Below the pieces are notes generated by a model that saw nothing but the letters and a program-made list of their open reading frames with translations, was not told the DNA's origin and searched no databases. Made by a program: the position numbers and the translations under genes. From the NCBI GenBank assembly GCA_963922205.1, contig CAWUHX010000215.1, positions 248,001 through 312,000 of the forward strand: 64,000 nucleotides of DNA, given 5' to 3'. The stretch's first letter is position 1. Each line of letters opens with the position of its first letter. Shown one piece after another: positions 22,301-32,380 of the stretch. The stretch is from Romanomermis culicivorax. Taxonomy: Eukaryota; Nematoda; Enoplea; Mermithida; Mermithidae.

Positions 22301-24450
22301 TTTGACCTTTTTACTTCGGGCTAGTCTTTTCAAATTTCAACGGATGTATGCTCTGAATTTGCCGACTTTTCTGTAACATACTCGTATTTCGAAAAATGTA
22401 CCATAAAACAAATTCGGAACTTTCCAACCTCGAGAAAACATGATGATGATTCAGTTATGATACACAATGCAAAAAAATTGTAATCGTAAGGCATAGCAGC
22501 TCCAACTCTAGCACATGAATCTTTTCTTGAACTGTAGCAGCAGTATATGGTCGAGCATTGTCATACATTCACATTTCTTTTCTATGATTCAGCAAGCTTG
22601 GCTATTTCTGAAAAGCGTTTCGCATATAATCAAATTATTCTGCTTAGATTTGGCAGTGATGCTTATACTAGTTCAGGTATATGATTTCTTGCGTTGATTA
22701 TCACAAATGTAATATGAATTTATGTGAGGGTAATTTTAGCCATGGTACTGAGGCTGGTTATCAGCTTTCACTGACTCATTGTCCAACAAATGTTGTTGGC
22801 GCACAGGAACCAACTTTTCATCTCCTGTAACAAGGTGTTCAAAGAAAGGCTTCATTTTGGAATCAAAAGTAAGCTATACTGATCGTAATAGTATAGCAGC
22901 CTTTCGAGATTCAAACTGCTTCTCTTATCCGCGTTAATTGTGAGGCACCAAACTTGAAAAATCTGCTGATTCATCTCAAGTGGTTCCAGGCTGTTACATG
23001 TGAGATGTTGTTACCTGTTTTACAGGTAAAAGCCTCTGGACAAAATTATGTTGTTGTTGAATAAATAACTTGGTCAGATGCTTTATCTGGTCAACCACTT
23101 CTTGATTCACTTTCTATACTCCTACTCACTGGATCTTTCAAAATAACTTTGCTTTGTGCATTCAGCTCATAAGATTATCCACAAGCTTTCTGGATAGCTC
23201 AGTTTGCGTCATCAGCATTTCGGCTCAAATTACTTTGCATAAGGGGAAATGTAAAATGTGTTTCGGCGTGGAACATTTAATTGTAAAAAGCTGCTCAACA
23301 AGAGAAAACGCCAAACTGGCTTCATTATTAAGAACAACAACGTTTGTTTTAATGTACCTATACCATTGCGGACATTCCATACCTGCTAGGTTTTCACACA
23401 AACTTATTTGAAAAAGTGTTAGCAAAATCGGCAGTTACTTTCTTGACAACTCATCGAAAAGTGAGATGGCTCGATTTATGAATTTGAGCATGGCGAAAGT
23501 GTAGAACATACTTTTTCCGATTTAGTGATCTACGAGAAAAACCGGCCGAAAACATTTTCTCCCTATTTCCTTATTTTTGTTTTTTGTAACATGCCAAGTT
23601 TTGTCATTTTTAAATTCACACGCACTCCAATAAACAGCTGCAATTACCTAATAGGAAATCAAAATTTTCGACATCAACGATTCCGATGCAATGTTTCTGA
23701 CATGTGGATCCAAGTGAAACAACTTTGATTCAAGTTTTTCAAAATAGTTGCTAATTTTTTTAGGGAATGACATTCTGCGCAAGTATTTCCAACCGCAATT
23801 CCTTTTGTCTGTTTTTTCATAAAATGCTCATAAACTCAAAAATGACACAAACTAAGTACCGCCGCCAAAATTCGTTGAAACAAAGCTGTCAGAAAAATTT
23901 CAAAAAAATTAGTTAAAATTATTACGGCAGCAACATGCGAGAAAAAATTTCAACTCATGAGGCAAAAAGAAATCTTATTCGAGTTAAACAAATGTGTCTT
24001 CTCCCCATAAGATTTTGATTACTGTTACGCTTTCGTTATTGTGTTGGTTTTTGAATGGTCAAAGGATAATTGGAGTATTTTGTAGGCGGTGACGAGAGAA
24101 CCTTATCCTGCAAAACGATGCCTCAAAAATTCGACCAAATATCGCAAAACCAAAGTTACCAGCCAAACTGGCAGACCACGTGGAAAGGCGAACCGTGCGA
24201 TTGCGCCCCGGCCAGCTACGGGGGCCTAATACCCTATTATCAACCGGGATTTTACCCCGACCGGTTCGTTTCACTTAATGAAGGCAATAGGCGCCGGTGC
24301 GTACGCATTCTGTACTCAAACCCGGAAGTTTTTTATTTGGCAAAATCGAGCGAATGCCTCAAACATCCGCCACCTCCTGCTGATACGGAAATCTCAAAAT
24401 TGAAACAAATTTCAGGAAGTATTGAAGCCGAGAAGCGGAGTTTATCGTAG
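13307..24450 (+). CDS. GH19 family chitinase, secreted, complete six-exon gene
   Basis: Glycoside hydrolase family 19 endochitinase, hydrolysing beta-1,4 links of chitin, probably extracellular. Exons: 13307-13349, 13438-13646, 13968-14238, 20509-20886, 21485-21682, 24086-24450; phases match and the product is 487 residues. Exon 1 encodes a short hydrophobic N-terminus ([14 protein letters not shown]) that looks like a signal peptide. Exon 2 gives a Cys-rich stretch with [13 protein letters not shown], then the family start [13 protein letters not shown]. Exon 3 carries HAIQETGEN, whose Glu (about residue 141) matches the catalytic acid, and [13 protein letters not shown]. Exon 4 has the signature [15 protein letters not shown] and the C-terminal lobe begins. 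Exon 5 has [17 protein letters not shown]. Exon 6 adds a Cys-containing tail and the stop. Intron 3 is 6.3 kb and full of repeats. The start is the only ATG giving a signal-like peptide in phase with exon 2. Confidence 0.93.
13968..14238 (+). CDS. Chitinase exon 3, catalytic-acid region
   Basis: Encodes [18 protein letters not shown], a PEFG loop, the catalytic-type Glu in [10 protein letters not shown], and ends in NWFEG, completed by the next exon as FEGGP. The Gln-Glu-Thr around the Glu replaces the His-Glu-Thr of plant class I/II chitinases, a variation I infer is tolerated in animal GH19 enzymes. The Glu of FEG (about residue 174) is a candidate for the second catalytic carboxylate by spacing; this is inference. 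Confidence 0.85.
14454..14692. mobile_element. MITE, TATAGTCTGTTTTT family
   Basis: Starts TATAGTCTGTTTTTTATAAA and ends with the near complement CCAAAAAAACAGACTATA. Non-coding, 239 bp, TA at both ends. One of many relatives in this window (others at 18967-19446, 23804, 26979, 28646, 31099, 46961, 50212, 52938, 61099). Confidence 0.8.
14976..17908. mobile_element. Composite repeat, copy 1: GCGCGATAGCGCC head, minisatellite, long inverted arms
   Basis: Begins GGCGCGATAGCGCC-AACAT and shares colinear sequence with 53352-56132. Part one (to about 15800) includes GTAAGAGCTAGAACCTT and GGGCCCCAAAAACATGC-type segments, with an AT-rich insertion at about 15235-15615 not present in copy 2. Part two is a minisatellite (15836-16600). 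Part three is a fold-back with arms of about 200 bp (ACTAGTTTAATAGAAAATGT at 16781 and its complement ending at 17908). No transposase was found. Located in the large chitinase intron. Confidence 0.7.
15836..16600. repeat. Minisatellite, units of roughly 75-100 bp, copy 1
   Basis: Imperfect tandem units each containing a core GTTTTCGACCACGGGGAATT, then AATGGATGCGGTCACTTTAC, then ACAAGCGTATTTTCGTGATT. About seven to nine units can be counted. The same array occurs at 53826-54590. Confidence 0.85.
18967..19446. mobile_element. Clustered, partly nested TATAGTCTG-family MITEs
   Basis: TATAGTCTGTTTTTTATAAA at 18967, a second start TATAGTCTGTTTTTCCTGAC at 19117, then complements AAAAAACAAACTATA (ending near 19352) and AAGAAAAACAGACTATA (ending near 19446). 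This reads as one copy inserted next to or into another. Confidence 0.7.
20509..20886 (+). CDS. Chitinase exon 4, GH19 signature
   Basis: 126 codons with phase 1 at both ends. It contains three closely spaced cysteines around SCKSGGQYC, the PCNRE loop, [12 protein letters not shown] (the GH19 signature segment preceding the N-F-N-Y-G substrate-binding loop) and [19 protein letters not shown], all expected in order for this family. Confidence 0.92.
21683..24085. other. Fifth chitinase intron
   Basis: 2.4 kb without recognisable exons. Contains one end of a TATAGTCTG-family MITE near 23804 (GTCTGTTTTTTCATAAAATG). Otherwise I see AT-rich unique sequence only. Confidence 0.5.
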
Positions 24451-24654
24451 CACAAACCGTGTAGATGAAAATTTTTCATTCCATTTACTTTTTCCTATGA
24501 ATTTTTATTGTGAATTTCGAATAGAACCAATACTGGGCAAAAATTACTCACAATGCAAGTCTGGTGGAACATTTCCGATTATGTACACTGTGTTAAGAAA
24601 GAAGGAATTTTATTGTAAGCACTCACCGCTAAATTCGTTTCTTACGGTCTATTC

Positions 24655-26770
24655 CCAAGTGAGCGATTCTAAAGTGAGCGATTCCCTGGTGAGCGACTCC
24701 CAAGTGAGCGATCGTCTATTCCTAAGTGAGCGATTCCCAAGTGAGCGAATTCCCAAGTGCGAAAATTCCCAATTGAGGGATTCCAAACGGGGGATCGAGA
24801 ATGTAATAACACTTTCTTCATATTTTCCTTCTTTACCTTATATTTTTCTTTGTATATGCATTTTTTCTTTGTTTTTTGTGTGTATTATCAATGTTTTCGT
24901 TTATGTATGTTTTTGCATTTCTATTTTTGTATCTGCTTTCCTTCATTTTCTTTTGTCTTGTCACCTAATTTTTTCTCTTTTGCTCATGAAACAATACACT
25001 ACAAGTTGCTTTTTTTAATAAGCACTGTCTCACATATAATTTTTATACAATTCGGCACGCTCTATTTTCTATTTAGTTTTATTTTTATGATTTTTCTTCA
25101 TTCTTACTTACTTTCCATCTTAGTTTTTTGATTTTATTATTTTTTCTTTCTTCCTTGAAGCTTCCTCTATCCTGCTTCTTCTTTCTATGATTTTTTCTTT
25201 TTCTAATGCTTTTCGACCCATTTTCACTTATTTTTAATGTGTTCATTTTTGTCGACGTTTCCTTTCTCTTGATGTTTTGTTTCTTCTATTCATCTTTTGT
25301 TTATATTTTTTATGAATATATTCATACTTAAAACGATGAAAGGCTCAAGCATGTCGAGCTGTACCAGAATTATACAGGAGACTACGGTTATTTAAAATAA
25401 CAACTTGTTATGTCTTGTTTCATGAGAAAAAAAGTAGATGACAAAAAACGAAAATGAAAAAATCACATACAAAAGATGAAAACGTAAAAACATCCATTAA
25501 CGAAAACATAAGCAATACACACAAAACGAAAGGAAAAAGAAATACACACAAAACGAAAGGAAAAAGAAATACACACAAAACGAAAGAAAAAAGAAATAGA
25601 AGGAAAATATGAAGAAAGTGTTATTGTATTTTCGATCGCTCGTTTGGGAATTCGCTATTCCTATGAGCTATTCCTAACTGGGCGAATTCCCAAGTGAGCG
25701 AATTCCCAATTGTGAGCGAATTTCAAAAGAGCGATCGAGAATGTAATATTGCTTTCTTCATATTTTCCTTCTTTACCTTAGATTTTTCTTTGTATGTATT
25801 TCTTTTTCTTTCGTTTTCTAGGTGTATTGTTAATGTTTTCGTTTATGTATGTTTTAACGTTTTCATCTTTTGTCTCTGCTTTCTTTCATTTTCGTTTTTT
25901 CTCATCTGCTTTTTTCTTTTTTGCTCAGGAAACAACACATTACAAGTTGTTATTTTAAGTGACCGTAGTCTCCTGTATAATTCTAGTACAATTCGACATG
26001 CTTGCGTCTTTCATCGTTTTAAGTGTCAAAATCTTCGTAAAAACCTAAACAAAATAATGTTTGAAGAAACCAAACATCAAGAGAAAAGAAACGTCGACAA
26101 AAATGAACACATTAAAAATAAGTGAAAATACGTGGAAAAGCATTAGAGAAAGAAAGAACACATGAAAACAGTGACAAGAAAGAAGGAGCAACATAGAGAA
26201 AGCAGCAAGAAAGAAAGCAAAAATGTGAAAAAAGAACAAAAAAAAAAGAATCAGGAGAGATTAAAAGTAAAAAACTAAGATGAAAAGTGATGAAGAAAAA
26301 ATCACCAAGGATAAAACTATGTAGAAAATAGAGCAGGCCAAATTGTATAAGAATTATACGGGAGAGTATGCTTATTGAAAATGACAACTTGTAATTTGTT
26401 TTTTCCTGAGCAAAAAAGAAAAAAGTAGATGAAAAGAGAAACGAAAATAAAAAAATCAGAGACAAAAGATGAAAACGTAAAAACATACATAAACGAAAAC
26501 ATTAACAATACACACAAAAAAACGAAGAAAAAAGAAATACATACAAAGAAACACAAGGTAAAGAAGGAAAGTATGAAGAAAGTGTTACTACATTCTCGAT
26601 CACTCGTTTAGAATCACCCAATTGGGAATTCGCTCATTTGGGAATTTGCTTATTTGGGAATCGCTCACATGAGAATCGCTCAATTGAGAATTCCCTCACT
26701 TGGGAATTCGCTCACTTGGGAATCGCTCTCTAGGGAATCGCTCACTTGGGAATCGCTCACTTGAGAAAGA
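24655..26770. repeat. Large palindrome with GAGCGATTCCC tandem motifs at ends and centre
   Basis: Left half (24655-25680) is mirrored by right half (25690-26770). Examples: GTCGACGTTTCCTTTCTCTT at about 25252 is mirrored near 26076-26096, and CGTAGTCTCCTGTATAATTC near 25965 mirrors the stretch at 25365-25395. Outer ends and centre each carry arrays of a ~15-bp motif AAGTGAGCGATTCCC. The arms are strand-biased (one pyrimidine-rich, one purine-rich), which explains the long poly-Phe/Leu open frames here. Confidence 0.75.
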
Positions 26771-27175
26771 GTGGAAAACAAGTAGTGTTTCAGGTTTTTA
26801 AGATTTTCAGCTGAACTGTATGTTACACAGGACTGAAAATCTGTGAGCGTACTAAACTAACCTTAACTTTTTTTGAGTGAAAAATTTTGTAGTCAAAAAT
26901 GTTTGTAAACAATTTCGTCGAAAGTGCTAATTTTTGTCAATTTTCACTTTAAAAGCGTTTAATAAAAAACAGACTATAAAAGTAATTTTACACCAAGCTG
27001 ACTTAGTTGACAACGTGTTTTAAGTCAGTTTACACATCTGTTTACGGAACGTGAGAATTCGTAGCTTTACGATAATTTTTTATTGCTTCTCTAACTTAAA
27101 GGCGGCCAAAATATGAACTCCAATTTGCCAAAAGGAAGGCTTTTATGCATGGTCAAGAAGCACTAAAGAGGAGTG

Positions 27176-28432
27176 GACCGGTTTATCGGAAAATGTCCCG
27201 ATGGGGCATAAAAAATTGGATAGTTGCCAAGCTGGAAAAAGGGTGGACTAGATTTTTTTAGAACTTGTGTGAGAGCTTTATATTGGATTTTCATTTTTCT
27301 TTATCAAAAAATTTTCCTTGTCAATGAAAAATATTCTGCAGCTGAGTGCATCAATACACCCTACAACCATACGTTTGCAGCTCCAAAATTTGGAGGGGGA
27401 CACAAGTGGTGGACCCTGGTTTTTTGGCGTTTTTTGAGACAATCCAAAGAAATCGGCAAAATATTGTCTTTTACATGAAAAATTTCTAATTTCAAAATTC
27501 TGAAGGTATGTAGCCACCCCAAATCCCCAACTTTTTAAAATAAATTTAGTGTCAATAAAATCAACTGTGGGAAGTCACACTTAAAATCCAACTGTTTTTT
27601 AGAGAAAGAGCTTGCACGATGTCTTCTTAGAAATAAATCAATTGGATCAATCCAATCATTTTGTGCAGATGAGGAAAAATCTGAAATTCAAAAAGTAGAT
27701 GAAAATTTGCTTGCAAATATTGCATTTTTATCCAACTGGTGTCATGCATACCTTTTTGTTCAACGTGACATACAATTCAATGCAGAGGCTGATCAAAAAT
27801 GACTACAACACATTAAGATTTCATGGCACAGAGCAGAGCAATGTTGCCCATTAACAGAAATATAGATGAGCAATTGGTGAATAGCGTTTCATATATGGAT
27901 GCCTGATACGATTTTGTTTAATGTAAAATCAAACATTCGTTAATTTAGAGATGTAAGTAGGTGGGTTTTGACCCTCCCTGTACCTACGGGTCGGGTGTGG
28001 GTGGGTTGAGTTGAATATTGACAGGTCGCAATTTATATTTTCTGGGTCACAAATTCTTCCGTGAGTAAAAATCATGTTTCCTGACCAGAAAATTTTGACT
28101 GAAAGATAGTATGGAGTTTTTTAGTTTACCTTTTCTCCCCATTTGAACGAAGTCAGCCATCAACATCATTGCATATAATTTTCATTCAGAAAAATTTTCC
28201 TGTAGTTGATACAATGCAAGGTAGAGGACAGAATGCACGAAGCTGCAGAATATACTTTTCACAGACATGAGAAATTTTTTAATGAGAAAGAATAAAAATC
28301 CAATATTAAACTTTCACCCGTGTTCTCAAAAATGTAGTCCACCCCTTTTTATAGTTTAGCAATTATCCAAACAAGTATATTCTCCTTTTCCTACAACATC
28401 TTGTATTTTCTAATAAACTAGTACAATTTATT
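27176..28432. mobile_element. Third copy of the long-arm fold-back repeat (partial)
   Basis: Left arm GGTTTATCGGAAAATGTCCC with GTTGCCAAGCTGGAAAAAGG and right arm ending CTAATAAACTAGT match the inverted arms of 16781-17908 and 54763-56132. It lacks the minisatellite head. A left flank from about 27000 also matches the other copies. Confidence 0.65.
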
Positions 28433-28869
28433 CTAATTTGTCTAAATTCTAGTTTTTTTCTGGCCTCGAATCATTGAAATTGAAACTGGAAAAGGCACAT
28501 TTAATTCCGACATTGCGCATGTTATAGTGCACTCGGCTGCCCAAAGTGGAATAATATACTAACCGTTTTTCCATGAACCTGGGACATAAAAATTTTCAAG
28601 GCAACAGAAACTTAATAAGGAACAATAAAAGGCGTACTATATAATTATAGTCTGTTATCTATAAAATGCTTCTAAATTGAAAAATGACAACAATCAGTGC
28701 TGCTGTGAAAACGGGTTTATACAAAGCTTTCACTGTAGAATTCTTCATTCAAAAAATTGTTGGGTTAACTGGATAGGCTAACAGATTTATAATCCAATGT
28801 GTAACAGATGGTCAAGCAGAAAAGCGATAAATATGAAATAATACTTGTTTTTCTCGATTGGGTAGCAGA

Positions 28870-29845
28870 TCCGCCACCTAGAGCACATCTGTGCGTGCAC
28901 TAAGTACTCACTTGTTTTAAAATCCTAAATCAAAACAAAAAATTCATAGATTTTTCCATAGTTGGAATCGTTATAATACAAGATTCAATAATGTAAGGTA
29001 GTTACTGACTTCGGAAAAATAGGATAAGAATCAGAGTAAAAATCTTGATTTTTGTTTCCTGAGTTTTGATTTCTGAAAAACAAAACAAGAATCAAGATAA
29101 ACGTTTTGATTTTTGAATCTTGTTTCTTGATTTTTTACCAAGCAAACCAGGATCGAGAAAAATGCCTTGATTTCTGTTTTTTGATTTTTGAAAACAAAGC
29201 AAAAATCAAGATATATTTTGATTTTTGTGTTTTGATTTCGAAATATTAATAGAAATAAAAATTTGAATTTTGTTTCTTGATTTTTGATAACAAAATAAAA
29301 ATCAAGATTACACATTTGATTCTTGTTTGTCCCATATTAAATATACATATACATACAAAGCAAAAAAAGCGCTGCAACGCGGTGGATACGCAACGCGTTG
29401 CAGCGCTTTTTTTGCTTTGTAATCAAGAAACAAAATTCAAATTTTTATTTCGATTAATATTTCGAAATCATAACACAAAAATTAAAATATATCTTGATTT
29501 TTGTATTGTTTTCAAAAATCAACAAACAAAAACCAAGGCATTTTTTTTATTCTGGTTTGCCTGGTAAAAATCAAAAAACAAGATTTAAAAATCAAAACGT
29601 TCATCTCGATTCTTGTTTTGTTTTTCAGAAATCAAAAATCAAGAGACAAAAATCAAAATTTTTACTCTGATTCTTATTCTATTTTTCCAAAATCAGTAGC
29701 TACTTAATTTGTTGAATCTTGTATTATAAAGATTCCAACTACGGCAAAATCTATGAATTTTTTGTTTTTTGTTTTGATTTAGGATTTTAAAGCAAGTGAG
29801 CACTTAGTGCACGCATACACATCCGCTACCTAGTGCACATCCGCT
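28870..29845. repeat. Fold-back element with CG-rich hairpin at its centre
   Basis: Arms 28870-29350 and 29420-29845 are reverse complements, including the ends with GTGCACTAAGT/ACTTAGTGCAC. The centre (about 29357-29420) is a near-perfect hairpin, AAAGCGCTGCAACGCG facing CGCGTTGCAGCGCTTTT around a short GTGGATA loop. It appears inserted in a TATAGTCTG MITE that starts at 28646. Confidence 0.75.
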
Positions 29846-30495
29846 ACCATAGTCACATCCGCTACCAGACATGAAAGAATGCAAAAAAGATTTTGCTGTC
29901 ATTTTCATGAGGGTTTTTCGAAGACAAAAATGATTAAAAGAAAATGAAAACATGAATGACGGTAAGCAATCTGTGTTGTGAAAAATATTTCTTTTGTCAC
30001 TCTTATGGAACTGTGTGCAAAAATGGTTAAAAAGACATAATACTACGGAGAGTCTACCGAAATATAAGTCACTAATGAGTAAAGGAGTGTAATAAAACCA
30101 TCAAAATGACCATACAGACACATTCTAGCGTGTAAAAAATATAACTAACCTATCAAAGTGACCACACAAGCCCTCGGGTCGCAGAAAAATTAGTCCAGAC
30201 GGACATTTCTCATTCATAACGTGTACAATTATGAACTTTGGTGTTGCAAATATAGTTTTGAGTTCAAAATTGAAAAAAATATTATTCAATATGTGTCTCA
30301 AGTTGGTCAAGGACGGATTTATGAATTTCGAAAGAAAGCTTTCAAAATTCTTCGTAATGGCGAAACTTAATACTGGGTTTGCGTCGAATGCGAAAGATTA
30401 ACAGCAAATGGCGACAAAAACCGAGAAAGACTGTGTCGAATTACGTGTTGAGGCAACCTGTTCCCGCTACTCAGGGCTTCAGTAAAAGTTAGGTT

Positions 30496-30567
30496 TGGTC
30501 GGGGACTTGAACCCGAGACCTTGCGGCTAACGTCCGCACGCTCTAACCAACTGAGCCAACCGAGGAA
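30496..30567 (-). tRNA. tRNA-like sequence, probably pseudogene or SINE head
   Basis: On the minus strand: A box TGGCTCAGTTGG, an anticodon stem TGCGG/CCGCA with loop ACGTTAG, and B box GGTTCAAGTCC. Read as a tRNA the anticodon would be GTT (Asn). Base 33 is C rather than T, the T stem-loop has one extra base, and the 3' acceptor strand does not pair with the 5' strand. So a tRNA pseudogene or tRNA-derived SINE is more likely than a working tRNA. Confidence 0.5.
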
Positions 30568-31098
30568 CGGGAAGGGTCTCTCTTTTTGCAACAATTCGTG
30601 GTTGAGGTGGCTGCTGTGGCCACTCTCGATGATTAATGGTCGAATAATCCAAAAAACCTGACGTTGGCCATCATAGTCTTGCATAGGTAATACTGTAGAT
30701 TCCTCATGTGTTTTATCCTCTATTCAAAATGAAGCAATCGCTAAAAAATTAAAATTGATGTAATAAAATACAAAGACAGAAATTGGAAAATTGGAAACAA
30801 ATCAAGTGACACTGATCCAAAACTTGTTCCTAATTTATGTAACACTTTCACTGAAAATACGGGTAATGTATGGCAAGTAGAACATGTTGATGCAATTGTT
30901 TTGCAACCGCATGCTTCCCAATTTTTAATGAATGAAATTAACTATTTTTTACGGTATATGCGTGATCTAATTGGTAAAAAATCGTGAGTTGTTTTAAATG
31001 AGCCTAATAATTTTAAATGAGCCTAATAATGCCTACGTTATTTGATGTAAATGTGACTTCTTACTTATATTCCTTTGCAGAAAGTAGCGGATGTGCAC

Positions 31099-31347
31099 TA
31101 TAGTCTGTTTTTCTTAAGATGCTTTTAAATAATGAAAGCAGAAATCAGGTAGTATTTCAGATTTTCACGATTCGCTGATGAACAATATATCATACAGGAC
31201 TGTGAATTTATGAGCATACTGACTTACCATTTAAAAATTTTTCGAGCGAAAAATTTTACAGTAAGAGCTTCATGTAAACGATTTTGACTGCGATACTGAT
31301 TTGTGACACTTTTCTATTTGGAAGTATTTTATAAAAAATATACTATA
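31099..31347. mobile_element. MITE, TATAGTCTG family, inserted in a TAGCGGATGTGCAC repeat
   Basis: Starts TATAGTCTGTTTTTCTTAAG and ends AAAAAATATACTATA. The flanks carry the same AGCGGATGTGCACTA motif on both sides (31086 and 31351), as if the MITE landed in a short repeat related to the ends of the 28870-29845 element. Confidence 0.75.
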
Positions 31348-31718
31348 GGTAGCGGATGTGCACTAGGTGGCGCTATGCACTAGATAGCGGAAGTGGAATC
31401 GACCCGTTCTTCACTTTCATTATTTAGAAGCAATGTAAGAAAAGCAGGCCATAGCCGCTATGGGATGATTGAAATCAGATTACTTGAAAACGTGTCTTCC
31501 AGATTCGAAGAAATTCCTGGGAGGCCCGAACCTCTATAAATTACGGTAAGTAAAATATGATTCATTTTTCTAATTTGTTTCTTGTGTAATATTATAGATA
31601 GAGTCGATTACGAAAAAACAGTCAGTCATCCAACTCAAACAGCAAATGTCTTTATTTTGTTTCGTAGACTCTTTCTAACGTTGGTAGGCCTTGTTTTTCA
31701 AGGAAAATTTGCTTATTA

Positions 31719-31926
31719 AGCGCAATTCAAAAGTGCAGTCGCCAATTGAGTCCTAGCAATCGGCGACAGTCGCCGACAAAAATTCTAAAATTTTTTCACT
31801 TCTGAATTGGGCTCTCTTCAAATTGTCTACTCATTTCTTAAATCGCCGATTAAATCCTAGGAGTCGCCGACAGTTGCCTATTGTCGGCGACAAAAATCCT
31901 AGGATTTTTCACTTCTGAATAGGGCC
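31719..31926. mobile_element. Short MITE with TTA target duplication (CCTAGGATT type), copy 1
   Basis: About 208 bp between TTA at 31716-31718 and TTA at 31927-31929. Ends CAATTCAAAAGTG and CACTTCTGAATAGGGCC; the interior has repeated GTCGCCGACAATCGGC and AATCCTAGGATTT palindromes. A second copy is at 50288-50485 and a fragment at about 5270-5345. Confidence 0.78.
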
Positions 31927-32201
31927 TTATCAATCATTTAGCATAACTCTATTTTAATTACGAAAACTCAGCGTTTTGGAAAATTTGATCTTCGTTAAGC
32001 GGTAAATAATAGTAACAAAAATGATTACAAGAAAAAACCGCTGAAAATAGCACCACGAAAACTCCATAAAACCAAAAAACTGTACGCACTTTATACAAAA
32101 CAGAAATCAACGAAAATGGTATAAAAATACTTGACGCCCGAAAGATATTTTTCCATTTTTTTCAAAAAAATGTTGGGAAAGATATAAATCGAACTCTAAA
32201 T

Positions 32202-32380
32202 TCATCGAACTTTTAGTTTTAACCGCTTCAATTCTTTTTGTTTTTTGGCCTCTTTGCATGTTTGGCAGCAGAATTTGCCGTAGAACAAGTGATCGCACAG
32301 ATCAGCCAGTTTGACTAATTCACAATTGGCTTTTGAAGAATCGTCCACACATTTGATGTCAGTTGCCTCTGATCTGGGAG
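32202..32380 (-). CDS. Papilin PLAC domain and stop codon
   Basis: Last exon, phase 1 in. Six cysteines in PLAC order: KCVDD...NCELV, DLCDH, FCCQTC, then a basic tail rich in Lys and Arg and the stop at 32202-32204. PLAC domains close papilins, ADAMTS-like proteins and lacunin. The preceding intron is 1.8 kb (32381-34172) and holds a MITE relative near 32579-32788. Confidence 0.92.

Larger units (their letters stand above)
24451..32201. other. Convergent intergenic region dominated by palindromes
   Basis: Lies between the chitinase stop and the papilin stop, which face each other. Contains a ~2.1-kb palindrome (24655-26770), a third partial copy of the long-arm repeat (27176-28432), a fold-back element (28870-29845), a tRNA-like sequence (30496-30567) and MITEs (31099-31347, 31719-31926). 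No credible protein-coding exon seen; the open frames here are poly-pyrimidine or palindromic artefacts. Confidence 0.65.

Noticed and set aside
24422..26611. Several open frames of 60-198 codons rich in Phe, Leu and Ser
   Set aside because: They are translations of the pyrimidine-rich arms of the palindrome and appear on both strands symmetrically.
30367..30684. 105-codon minus-strand frame
   Set aside because: It overlaps the tRNA-like sequence and reads through its A and B boxes; not a protein gene.
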